28,254 bases of DNA. Origin: Acidobacteriaceae bacterium. Lineage in GTDB: Bacteria > Acidobacteriota > Terriglobia > Bryobacterales > Bryobacteraceae. Positions 1 through 7,181 of the stretch are shown here, one piece after another. Within the stretch, counting starts at the first letter, position 1. Each line of letters starts with the position of its first letter. Where the stretch lies: the NCBI GenBank assembly GCA_019239585.1, contig JAFAZU010000476.1, forward strand, positions 1 through 28,254, in the 5' to 3' direction. Under the pieces are notes generated by a model that saw only the letters and a program-made list of their open reading frames with translations, was not told the DNA's origin and made no database searches. A program made the translations under genes and the position numbers.

Positions 1-709
1 CGATGAGACCGCGTTTCCGCAGTAGGAGTTTGTCCATGAGGGGCAACAACTTGTTTTTCATGTTGCGCCTGATCCGGGTCACCATCTGCAGTCCTCGGGC
101 CCACAGAACCGTAAACAATTCTTGCCCCAGGTAACCCCGGTCGCCGAACAGCTTGCCCCACAGCCTCTGCGCGAGCACGGGTACAGGGGTGCGGTCATCG
201 GTATGGCCCGGGGTCAGTTGTACCGCCACCAACGCACCCTGATCGTTGATGACAACAGGCAGTTTGAAGCCGTAAAACCAGCCCATACTGCTCTTGCCGC
301 GTTGGGCAATTCCGGCAAAAACGCGATGCGAGTGAAGGCGGCGGTTATGACAAACTTTCAGCGGAAAACTGTCGATGAAAGCGATCCCGCGTGTCGGGGC
401 CAAGCTGTGGTGTAGCAAGGCACATAAGGGCGCGAAGGTAGCCGGAAGAAGCTCGACCATGCGCGGGTAGCTGGGCAGGTAGGGAAACGCTGACCGCAGT
501 TCGGTGCACACCTGCCGTAGGTAGAAGTGCTTAAAGCAGCGATAGCCTGACAGGTGAAACCAGATCACGAGTGTTAAGGCTTCGCTCAGCGTCAGCAGAC
601 AAGGACGGCGACGCCGTCGGCCCGGCTTCGGCAACCAGTGCTGTTGCCAAGTGGGGGCAAACTGTTGGCAGAAATCGTCCACAGTGCAGAATACAGTTAC
701 AATATCCAT
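1..709 (-). CDS. IS982-family transposase (5' part; runs off the left edge)
   Basis: DDE transposase of the IS982 family, which would move the element by cut-and-paste. My reverse-strand translation starts at the ATG at 709 (MDIVTVFCTVDDF) and stays open for 236 codons to the edge. Family hallmarks are the block FIDSFPLKVCHNRR (first catalytic Asp), the stretch GWFYGFKLPVVINDQGAL, the second acidic block LTPGHTDDRTPVP, KLFGDRGYLGQEL, and the basic tail block RIRRNMKNKLLPLMDKLLLR. The part seen is intact, without stops or frameshifts. Full-length relatives are roughly 270-300 residues, so only the C-terminal few dozen residues should be missing. Activity cannot be judged from a partial copy. 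Confidence 0.88.
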   Translation of the reverse strand, partial: MDIVTVFCTVDDFCQQFAPTWQQHWLPKPGRRRRRPCLLTLSEALTLVIWFHLSGYRCFKHFYLRQVCTELRSAFPYLPSYPRMVELLPATFAPLCALLHHSLAPTRGIAFIDSFPLKVCHNRRLHSHRVFAGIAQRGKSSMGWFYGFKLPVVINDQGALVAVQLTPGHTDDRTPVPVLAQRLWGKLFGDRGYLGQELFTVLWARGLQMVTRIRRNMKNKLLPLMDKLLLRKRGLI

Positions 710-712
710 CGG

Positions 713-779
713 AACTCCAGGTGGGTGGTAATGGCTGGCCGGCCACTGGTAGTTATCTCTACCACACCCAACCGGAGTT
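713..779. repeat. Imperfect palindrome upstream of the IS982 transposase
   Basis: The arms at 713-727 (AACTCCAGGTGGGTG) and 765-779 (CACCCAACCGGAGTT) are reverse complements at 13 of 15 positions. Two further symmetric elements lie between them: the perfect 10-bp palindrome TGGCCGGCCA at 736-745 and TGGTAG-N6-CTACCA at 747-764. The structure starts four bases upstream of the transposase ATG at 709. It could be an IS end structure, a hairpin that limits transposase expression from outside transcription, or the insertion target. Only the dyad symmetry is seen directly. Confidence 0.6.
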
Positions 780-1410
780 CTCCTTACGCCGAACTCACGT
801 TAATTTAGAGCTTATTCATTGTTCAGGAGTAAGTCTCGTTCCTCTTATCGGCTTTACTGCCGAGCTTAGATCCGCTCCTTGGTTTGCGGTATACGTCAAA
901 CACCGGCATGAAAAATGCGTAGCCGCCAGTTTACAGGGCCAAGGCTACGAAGCTTTTCTGCCTATCTACTTAAAAATCGGGCCGAGCAGCAAAAGGTCTG
1001 AATTGCCTTTGTTTCCCGGTTATGTGTTCTGCCGCTTTGCGGCCCAGAAAATGCTGCCCATCCTCAGCACTCCGGGCGTGTTTTCGATTGTCGGCTCTGC
1101 CCTGGCGCCCGCCTCCATTCCGGACGGGGAAATCGCAGGCATTAAGCGCCTGCTCGCCTCGGGGCTGACCCCCCGGCCTTGGTCGTACGTCGCCTGCGGC
1201 CAGCAAGTTTGCATCAAATCTGGTCCCCTGCGCGGCTTGGAAGGTCTGGTGGTGGACGATACGCATCAGAAATGGTTGATTGTTTCCGTCCATCTTCTGC
1301 AACGCTCCGTGGCAGTAAAAATTGAACGCAATCACGTCGAGGTCAGCCCTTCCGCAAGTTTTAGAAACTGCACCCATGCAGATGGTAAGTGCGTCCAGCT
1401 CTTTTTTTGA
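721..1410 (+). CDS. NusG/RfaH-like transcription antiterminator with lost or uncertain start
   Basis: Paralogue of NusG in the RfaH/UpxY/LoaP class, which bind RNA polymerase and allow long polysaccharide operons to be transcribed without early termination. The conserved NGN domain begins at the Trp codon at 880 (WFAVYVKHRHEK). It carries the hallmark LFPGYVFCRF, and a KOW domain follows (CIKSGPLRGLEGLVV). From that Trp to the stop there are 176 residues, the usual size of the two-domain protein. Between the IS and 880 there is no in-frame ATG, GTG or TTG. The nearest canonical in-frame start is a GTG at 721, inside the palindrome at the IS end; an AGGAG at 824-828 has no start codon at proper spacing. 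The gene is therefore either expressed from an IS-derived start, uses a rare start, or is 5'-truncated. It sits immediately upstream of the Wza/Wzc genes, the expected position for a cluster-specific antiterminator. Confidence 0.75.
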   Translation: MGGNGWPATGSYLYHTQPEFSLRRTHVNLELIHCSGVSLVPLIGFTAELRSAPWFAVYVKHRHEKCVAASLQGQGYEAFLPIYLKIGPSSKRSELPLFPGYVFCRFAAQKMLPILSTPGVFSIVGSALAPASIPDGEIAGIKRLLASGLTPRPWSYVACGQQVCIKSGPLRGLEGLVVDDTHQKWLIVSVHLLQRSVAVKIERNHVEVSPSASFRNCTHADGKCVQLFF

Positions 1411-1463
1411 ATTCTCTATTAATATCTGCGGGTCCGAGCAGCTCAAGACTTCGAATTACACGT

Positions 1464-1471
1464 AAGGAAAG
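1464..1471 (+). promoter_or_regulatory. Shine-Dalgarno that favours the TTG start of the Wza-like gene
   Basis: AAGGAAAG lies six bases (counted from AGGA at 1465-1468) before the TTG at 1475, and fifteen before the ATG at 1484. The spacing favours TTG as the real initiation codon. Confidence 0.5.
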
Positions 1472-1474
1472 ATA

Positions 1475-2506
1475 TTGGGACGGATGCGAATCAGCGCAGT
1501 TCTTTTTTGGGCTTTAGTCGGAGTTGCCGGCAACACCCGGCACGTGCTAGCGCAGGCGCAACTTGTTTTCCCGCCTGCCGGCGAAAGCGCTTCCGATGCG
1601 AGCGGCGCTAATGCCGCTACTCGGAGCCGTCCTCAAGCGGAACCGGGTTATGTCCTTGGCCCTGGGGACCAGATCAGTATTCATGTCGTTAGCTGCGAGG
1701 AGATTAACGATAAACCCATTCCCATTGACTTGAGCGGAATGGTTCACCTCCCCTTGGTGGGTGATTTGAAGGTCTCTGGCAGCACGATTCAGCAGCTCCA
1801 GGCGGAAATCACGGACCAGCTCAAACAGTATCTCCTTCATCCCGATGTTTCTGTTTCAGTAGTGGAGTTCCGAAGCCAACCTGTTTCCGTGGTGGGAGCT
1901 GTTAAAACGCCCGGCGTACAGCAGGTGCAAGGACGTAAAACACTGCTTGAGATGCTGTCGCTGGCCGGAGGTCTGGACCCGTCTGCTGGGTCAGTCTTAA
2001 AAATCACCCGTCAGCAGCAATGGGGTCCAGTCCCCCTTCCAAATGCCGTTGAAGATGCAACAAAACAATTCAGCATTGCCGAGATTAACCTCAAATCTCT
2101 CATTCAGGCCAAGCATCCGGAAGAAAATATTTCCATAAAACCGCACGATATCATCGCCATCCCGCGCGCAGAGACGATTTACGTGATAGGCGAGGTGCAA
2201 AAGTCAGGCAGCTATATGTTGAGCGACGTTGACCAGATCACGGTACTTCAAGCGCTCTCGATGGCAGGCGGGTTGAACCAGATGGCGAGAGCCCGGGAGA
2301 CTCGCATTCTGCGTCGAATGCCCGGAAGCATAGAGCGGACAGAAATTCCTGTCGATCTTAGCAAGCTGTTGAATGGACGAAGTCCTGATATTCGCATGCA
2401 ACCGGACGACATCCTATTTGTTCCCAATAACGTTCCAAAACGAGCCGCGATCCGGGCTATTGAAGCCGCCGTGCAAATTGGAACCGGAGTAGCAATCTGG
2501 CGGTAG
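1475..2506 (+). CDS. Polysaccharide export outer-membrane protein (Wza-like, Poly_export + SLBB)
   Basis: Outer-membrane polysaccharide exporter that forms the exit channel together with the Wzc-type co-polymerase. It has 343 residues from a TTG start. An N-terminal signal peptide (hydrophobic stretch about residues 6-18, likely cut near LAQA at 25-28) has no lipobox cysteine, unlike E. coli Wza. The Poly_export domain spans about 57-131 and begins EPGYVLGPGDQISI. Two SLBB domains follow, near 137-210 (VVGAVKTPGV) and 235-318 (YVIGEVQKSGSY), each with an L-x-x-AGGL motif. A short C-terminal helix replaces the long helix of E. coli Wza. The gene is 24 bases upstream of the wzc-like gene, so the two are co-transcribed. 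The family call is firm; the sugar exported is not specified by the sequence. Confidence 0.93.
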   Translation: MGRMRISAVLFWALVGVAGNTRHVLAQAQLVFPPAGESASDASGANAATRSRPQAEPGYVLGPGDQISIHVVSCEEINDKPIPIDLSGMVHLPLVGDLKVSGSTIQQLQAEITDQLKQYLLHPDVSVSVVEFRSQPVSVVGAVKTPGVQQVQGRKTLLEMLSLAGGLDPSAGSVLKITRQQQWGPVPLPNAVEDATKQFSIAEINLKSLIQAKHPEENISIKPHDIIAIPRAETIYVIGEVQKSGSYMLSDVDQITVLQALSMAGGLNQMARARETRILRRMPGSIERTEIPVDLSKLLNGRSPDIRMQPDDILFVPNNVPKRAAIRAIEAAVQIGTGVAIWR

Positions 2507-2530
2507 GCCGTAATTTGTTGATCAATACTC

Positions 2531-4846
2531 ATGGAATTTCTACAGCCATCTTTCCATAATCCTGGGGAAAATCCCGCAGGTCGGCGGTTCCCTTCTCGCA
2601 TCAACGACCTTTGGACGTCTGACATAAACACTGCCGGGTTTGCCCGCCTGCCTCCGGCCTTAACTCCGACTGGAGGAGTACTTGAATATTGGTGTATTCT
2701 CAACCGCCGCAAATGGACTCTTTTGGTTTTTGCCCTTGTCTGTACTTCCATCGCGTATGTGCTGACACGAATGCAAGCCCCGGTCTACCGCGCCCGTACG
2801 CTGGTAGAAGTTGAAAGTCTGAACGAGAACTTTCTTAATATGCGGAATGTATCGCCTACTGCCGAGAATGGACCCGCTCAATCGCCCGAGTACAATATTC
2901 ACACTCAAATAAAGATCTTGCAAAGCAGGACGGTCTTGGAAAGAACGCTGCAAAAGGTCAATCTGGAGAAGAGACTGCTTGCGAGCAGCGAAAGACACAA
3001 ATCCCCCATTTCTTCCCTTTTTTCTTTCAGCAAAAAACAGCTGCTCTCAAAAGCGGAAAAAGAGGCTAAAGCGCACGAGCAAGCGATGGACATGGCTGCA
3101 AACAACTTAAATGTGCAGCCCGAAACGAACTCGCGCATTTTATCCGCCTCATTTAATTCCACTGATCCGACGGTTACGGCAGATTTTGTTAACTCTCTTA
3201 TGACGGCATTCACGGAAGTGACGCTGGAAAACCGTTGGCGGTCTACTCAAAACACCAGTGAATGGCTGAGCCGGCAGTTGCAGGATGTGAAGATAAAGCT
3301 CGAAAAGTCGCAAGATGAGCTGCAAAAATACGCGCACGCCGAAAACTTAACTTTTCTATCGGAAACCAACCCTACTGGGCAAACAACGACGGAACAACGG
3401 TTGAAAGAACTGGAGGGTGAGTTAACCAAAGCCCAAACCGATCGCATCGTAAAACAATCCGCTTACGAGCAGGTCAACAATGCTCCTGCAGAGTCCTTGC
3501 CTGAAGTTATCGATAATCCCACCCTCAAGGATTATCAGATTCAGCTTACTACTCTGCGCAGGCAACTGGCTGATCTGTCGTCTTCCTTCACGCCGCAGTA
3601 TCCGAAGGTCGTCAGCATCAAGGCTCAGATTGCAGCGCTCGAAAATGCGCTTGAAAAAGAGCGGGCCAATATTCTCTCCCGCACGCGAAACGAATACGAC
3701 ATTGCGATGCGCCGCGAGAAATTAATGAATCAGCACTATGCGGCTCTTACCAACCTGATCACAACACAGTCCGAGAAGGTAAGCCACTACATGCTCCTCA
3801 AGCACGAGTTTGACTCAACACGCCAGCTTTATGAATCATTGATACAGCGGGTCAAAGAGGCTGACTTGGCATCTGCGATGAAAGCGACTGACGTGCATGT
3901 GATTGAAGCCGCTGTCGTGCCTCACATCCCTTATCGCCCCATCCAGGCGGTTAACATGGCGTTTGGCTTTTTTTCCGGTATCTTTCTTGGAGTCGCCTTT
4001 ATCGTCCAGAGGGCGCGCGCTTATCGCGGCATTCAGGAGCCGGGCGATGCTGTTTTCGAACTGAATGTGCCGGAACTCGGCGTGATTCCCGCTACCACGA
4101 TCAACCCTTCCCAATTTCGACGACTGCTCGGAAACCCGAGCCCCAAAACCGATCGCAGGCGGCCTGAACTGACCAGTTGGGAGGAATCGCCCTCCATGAT
4201 CGCCGAGGCCTTCCGCCTTACCCTTACCTCGCTTTTACTTGCTTCAAATGACGGTGAGCAGCCCAAAGTTATTGCCATCTCAAGCGCCAATCCGAACGAA
4301 GGCAAGACGACAGTTGTCAGCAACCTTGCCATTGCTCTGGCGCGTATTGACCGTCGTGTGCTCCTGATCGACGGAGATCTTCGAAAGGGCCGCTTGCACC
4401 GGATCTTTGAGGCGGATAACAGCCGCGGGCTAAAAGAGTCTTTGGAGGGCGATGCGAGCGTTTCCTTCCAGCAAACTCAAATTCCTAATTTAAGTATTCT
4501 GCCCACCGGAAAAGGCGTCAGCGAGACGCTTTTCTTCAGTTCCAAGCTCCGTGATCTCCTGCACCGCCTCCGGCCGCAATTTGATGTCATTCTGATTGAC
4601 ACGCCTCCTCTCTTACAAATCTCTGATGCCCGGCTGATTTGCCACGAGGCTGATACGGTCGTCCTGGTTGTGGCGCAGCATACTTTGCGGGAAACCGCTT
4701 TGCAGGCCAGGCAGCGTTTGGTCGATGACGGCAGTAAGCTGATTGGTGCGGTTCTGAATCGCTGGGACCCCAAAACCAGCGTCACCGGATACGGGTACGG
4801 CGATTATCACAAATACAAGAAGTACTACGAACAGAAACCGGTGTGA
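2531..4846 (+). CDS. Polysaccharide co-polymerase with fused tyrosine autokinase (Wzc-like)
   Basis: Inner-membrane PCP-2a protein that controls chain length and couples polymerisation to export through Wza. The order is: cytoplasmic N-terminus; first membrane segment about 62-78; Wzz-type periplasmic region with long coiled coils (about 240-315 and 365-440); a proline-rich PHIPYRP motif (464-470); second membrane segment about 472-492; then a bacterial tyrosine kinase domain. The kinase shows Walker A (SSANPNEGKTT, 584-594), Walker A' (LLIDGDLR, 611-618) and Walker B (VILIDTPP, 686-693). The tail has six tyrosines (Y754, 756, 759, 762, 765, 766), the expected autophosphorylation cluster. At 771 residues it is the full fused form. 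No Wzb-type phosphatase is encoded in the window. The stop overlaps the next gene's ATG by one base. Confidence 0.95.
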   Translation: MEFLQPSFHNPGENPAGRRFPSRINDLWTSDINTAGFARLPPALTPTGGVLEYWCILNRRKWTLLVFALVCTSIAYVLTRMQAPVYRARTLVEVESLNENFLNMRNVSPTAENGPAQSPEYNIHTQIKILQSRTVLERTLQKVNLEKRLLASSERHKSPISSLFSFSKKQLLSKAEKEAKAHEQAMDMAANNLNVQPETNSRILSASFNSTDPTVTADFVNSLMTAFTEVTLENRWRSTQNTSEWLSRQLQDVKIKLEKSQDELQKYAHAENLTFLSETNPTGQTTTEQRLKELEGELTKAQTDRIVKQSAYEQVNNAPAESLPEVIDNPTLKDYQIQLTTLRRQLADLSSSFTPQYPKVVSIKAQIAALENALEKERANILSRTRNEYDIAMRREKLMNQHYAALTNLITTQSEKVSHYMLLKHEFDSTRQLYESLIQRVKEADLASAMKATDVHVIEAAVVPHIPYRPIQAVNMAFGFFSGIFLGVAFIVQRARAYRGIQEPGDAVFELNVPELGVIPATTINPSQFRRLLGNPSPKTDRRRPELTSWEESPSMIAEAFRLTLTSLLLASNDGEQPKVIAISSANPNEGKTTVVSNLAIALARIDRRVLLIDGDLRKGRLHRIFEADNSRGLKESLEGDASVSFQQTQIPNLSILPTGKGVSETLFFSSKLRDLLHRLRPQFDVILIDTPPLLQISDARLICHEADTVVLVVAQHTLRETALQARQRLVDDGSKLIGAVLNRWDPKTSVTGYGYGDYHKYKKYYEQKPV

Positions 4847-6015
4847 TGGTACCGAAAGTTCTTGCTTGTGAACTTACGGAAAAACGCCCTGGTCAGATTT
4901 GTCGGCAGCACGCCAGAATTTTGCTGACGACGCCCTTGCTGAGCCGGTATGGCGGAGTAGCTCAATACATGCACATTCTCCAGCCGCACTGGCACAGTTC
5001 TGTGCAGTATTTCTATGTTGGATCTCGCGCTGATGATGAGAGTGCGTTGGCAACGCTGTGGCGCATGGCCGTTGACTCGTATCGGTTTGCCAAATCGGCA
5101 AAACAGGGCCGCTACGATTTAGTGCATCTGAATCCATCAATTGGCCCCAAGGCGCTGGTCCGTGACGGTATTTTGTTGGCCGTCGCCAAGGCTCATCGAA
5201 AGCCGGTTCTGGTCTTTGCGCACGGCTGGAATCCGGCCTGGGCTGATAAATTTCCAAAGTACGTGCGATGGCTTTTTCGGTTTGTTTACAGCCGCGCAGA
5301 CGGATTTGTGGTTCTAGGCACGGAGTTCGAGCGTAGGGCACGGCTTCTGGGATTTAGTGGGCGGATCTTTGTTGAAAGCGCTCCTGTTCCTGATGAATTT
5401 TTGGAAGAGGCGGCGAATGAGCCGGAAACCGCAGTTTGCAAGTCTACCTTCAACATTCTATTTCTCGCGCGCGTGGAAGCGGACAAGGGCATCTATGAGG
5501 CGCTCGAGACTTACCAACGACTCAAGAGAAACTATGAGTTCGTTACCCTCACTGTGGCTGGGGACGGCACGGAACTAAGCGCAGCTCGACACTATGCCGC
5601 CAGCCGGAATCTCAAAGATGTTTCGTTCCTGGGTCATGTCAAAGATGCCGCGAAGCGAAACGCGTTGAAGAAAGCCGACGTTTACCTGTTTCCCTCGCAT
5701 CATGAAGGCTTGCCTCTTTCCGTTCTCGAAGCCATGGCGTTCGGGCTGCCCGTGATCACCTCTGCCGTGGGTGGGTTGCCCGACTTTTTTGAGGACGGCG
5801 CGATGGGATTCATCACCAGTAGCCGGGACTCGGATATCCTTGCTTCGCTCGTGGATCGATTAATTCTCGATCCGGGGCTGCGTGCCAGAATCGGCAACTT
5901 CAACTATCTCTATGCCAGAGCGCATTTCTCAGCCCGTCAAATTGCGGCCAGACTTGAACAAATCTACGGATTCCTACTTAAGGGAACTGATCGAGCATTT
6001 TTGCCGACGGGATGA
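4846..6015 (+). CDS. GT4-family glycosyltransferase
   Basis: Retaining GT-B glycosyltransferase that would add a sugar to the lipid-linked repeat unit at the inner membrane. The N-terminal domain has RILLTTPLLSRYGGVAQYMH, a typical donor/acceptor loop with a GG pair. The C-terminal domain shows NILFLARVEADKGI, AGDGTEL and the E-x7-E signature in HEGLPLSVLEAMAFGLPV (E288 and E296 counted from an alternative GTG at 4843). The ATG at 4846 overlaps the wzc stop (TGATG), and a GTG one codon upstream is also possible. It is 389 residues, normal for the family. Donor and acceptor cannot be deduced. Confidence 0.9.
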   Translation: MVPKVLACELTEKRPGQICRQHARILLTTPLLSRYGGVAQYMHILQPHWHSSVQYFYVGSRADDESALATLWRMAVDSYRFAKSAKQGRYDLVHLNPSIGPKALVRDGILLAVAKAHRKPVLVFAHGWNPAWADKFPKYVRWLFRFVYSRADGFVVLGTEFERRARLLGFSGRIFVESAPVPDEFLEEAANEPETAVCKSTFNILFLARVEADKGIYEALETYQRLKRNYEFVTLTVAGDGTELSAARHYAASRNLKDVSFLGHVKDAAKRNALKKADVYLFPSHHEGLPLSVLEAMAFGLPVITSAVGGLPDFFEDGAMGFITSSRDSDILASLVDRLILDPGLRARIGNFNYLYARAHFSARQIAARLEQIYGFLLKGTDRAFLPTG

Positions 6016-7126
6016 CCTTTCCACCGATGATCCTTACGACATATGGAAAACCACGCTAGGTCTTCGCGTCAAGGATCTGTATAACAGTCACCGCCGCCTG
6101 GGGCTGCTCCCTGCCGGAACTCTAGCTTTATACGACAACTTTTTGAATAACTCTTCCCGATGGCTTTACCGACGACAGGAATATCCGATTGTTCGGGCTT
6201 TCGCTGCGTTATGCCTGATCAATTTATACAGTGCCACACACGAAGAACAGTTGCTCAAAGAGGCGCGCTCCCATCTGAACTGGCTCCTTATACATAGCTG
6301 CACAGGCTACAGTGGGCCGTGTTGGGGTCTCGGGTTTACTAACGCGGTCAGCCGCAACCTGGTGTACAGCGCAAACATACCCTTTTCTACCATGACCCCC
6401 TATCCCTTGGAAGCTTTCATCGCTTATGAGAAAGCAACCGAGAGTCATGAGTTCGACTCCGCCGTGCAAGGAATCTGGCAATTTTTCGACCGGGATATTC
6501 AGGTTATGGAAGAAGACGAAGAGATTCTGGCAACTTCCTATGCCCCTTTCCAAGACCGCACTGTGACCAACGCCATTTCCTATACGATGTACTCCTACGC
6601 TGTTTGCCTGTCTTATGTGAGTAGCTATACCGATCGTATTCGGACCAGAATCAGGAAACTTTATACCTACATCCGGCGTCATCAGCAACCGGATGGGTCC
6701 TGGCTCTACGCTCCCCAGAGCGGTTCGTTTATTGATTGCTTTCACTCATGCATTGTTTTGAAGAACCTGATCAAGACGGACGCGATTATAGAACTGCCAG
6801 GCTCGCAAAGCGTTATTCGGGCGGGGTACAGCTACCTCCTGGGCGCTCTTTTGGACAAGGAGCACTTCTTGTTCAGACGCTTTTCGGTGAAGAATAAACC
6901 AGGCTTGGTCAAGTTCGATTTGTACGACAACGCCGAGGTATTGAATCTGGCGTTTCTGCTCGGCGATTACCAGCTCGCGCAGAAGCTACTGTACTCCATC
7001 AGAAAGCACTTTTGCAGAGGCCTCAACATCTATTCTCAAATTGATCTGACCGGAGCATTAAGGAACAAAAACACCCTTCGCTGGGCGGCGATGCCGTTCC
7101 TGTATGCGGCATCAAACCTGCTCTAA
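5954..7126 (+). CDS. Alpha/alpha-toroid-like protein of exopolysaccharide loci, function unknown
   Basis: I do not recognise a defined enzyme. The protein is helical with repeated hairpin-like segments and a QQPDGSWLYAP...SFIDCFHSCIVLKNL block. The DGSW(x)Y...DxFH pattern resembles squalene-cyclase-like or six-hairpin glycosidase-like (alpha/alpha) barrels found in polysaccharide clusters, so a sugar-chain lyase, hydrolase or epimerase role is possible but unproven. A DPYDIW motif near the N-terminus matches the start of this family as I recall it. The start is uncertain: TTG at 5954 is chosen because it precedes the conserved part, giving 390 residues and a 62-bp overlap with the GT4 gene. 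A GTG at 5882 would extend the overlap to 134 bp. No signal peptide is visible, so it probably acts in the cytoplasm. Confidence 0.65.
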   Translation: MNKSTDSYLRELIEHFCRRDDLSTDDPYDIWKTTLGLRVKDLYNSHRRLGLLPAGTLALYDNFLNNSSRWLYRRQEYPIVRAFAALCLINLYSATHEEQLLKEARSHLNWLLIHSCTGYSGPCWGLGFTNAVSRNLVYSANIPFSTMTPYPLEAFIAYEKATESHEFDSAVQGIWQFFDRDIQVMEEDEEILATSYAPFQDRTVTNAISYTMYSYAVCLSYVSSYTDRIRTRIRKLYTYIRRHQQPDGSWLYAPQSGSFIDCFHSCIVLKNLIKTDAIIELPGSQSVIRAGYSYLLGALLDKEHFLFRRFSVKNKPGLVKFDLYDNAEVLNLAFLLGDYQLAQKLLYSIRKHFCRGLNIYSQIDLTGALRNKNTLRWAAMPFLYAASNLL

Positions 7127-7181
7127 TGCGAGCGTTACTTCGCTTTAAGAATCAGTTTCACTTCGTAGGGTATAGCAACAA

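Larger units (their letters stand above)
1..780 (-). mobile_element. IS982-family insertion sequence, partial (right edge approximate)
   Basis: The left edge of the window holds a truncated insertion sequence, recognised from its transposase on the - strand. The transposase reads open to base 1, so its 3' part and the distal inverted repeat lie outside the window. The proximal end cannot be fixed without the other terminal repeat or an empty site. I place it provisionally after the imperfect palindrome that ends at 779. The element sits directly upstream of a NusG-like gene that has no usable start codon of its own, which suggests that it inserted into that gene's leader or first codons. Confidence 0.75.

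Noticed and set aside
122..415. 97-codon + strand frame in the IS
   Set aside because: It is the antisense of the transposase, whose motifs are clear on the - strand.
970..1446. 158-codon - strand frame across the NusG-like gene
   Set aside because: Basic low-complexity translation with no recognisable motif, fully inside the opposite strand of a gene with NGN and KOW motifs.
2499..2506. GGCGGTAG, identical to the core of the ops element used by RfaH
   Set aside because: It lies exactly on the last codons and stop of the Wza-like gene (TGG CGG TAG), the downstream TG of ops is missing, and it is not in a leader region, so it is probably chance.
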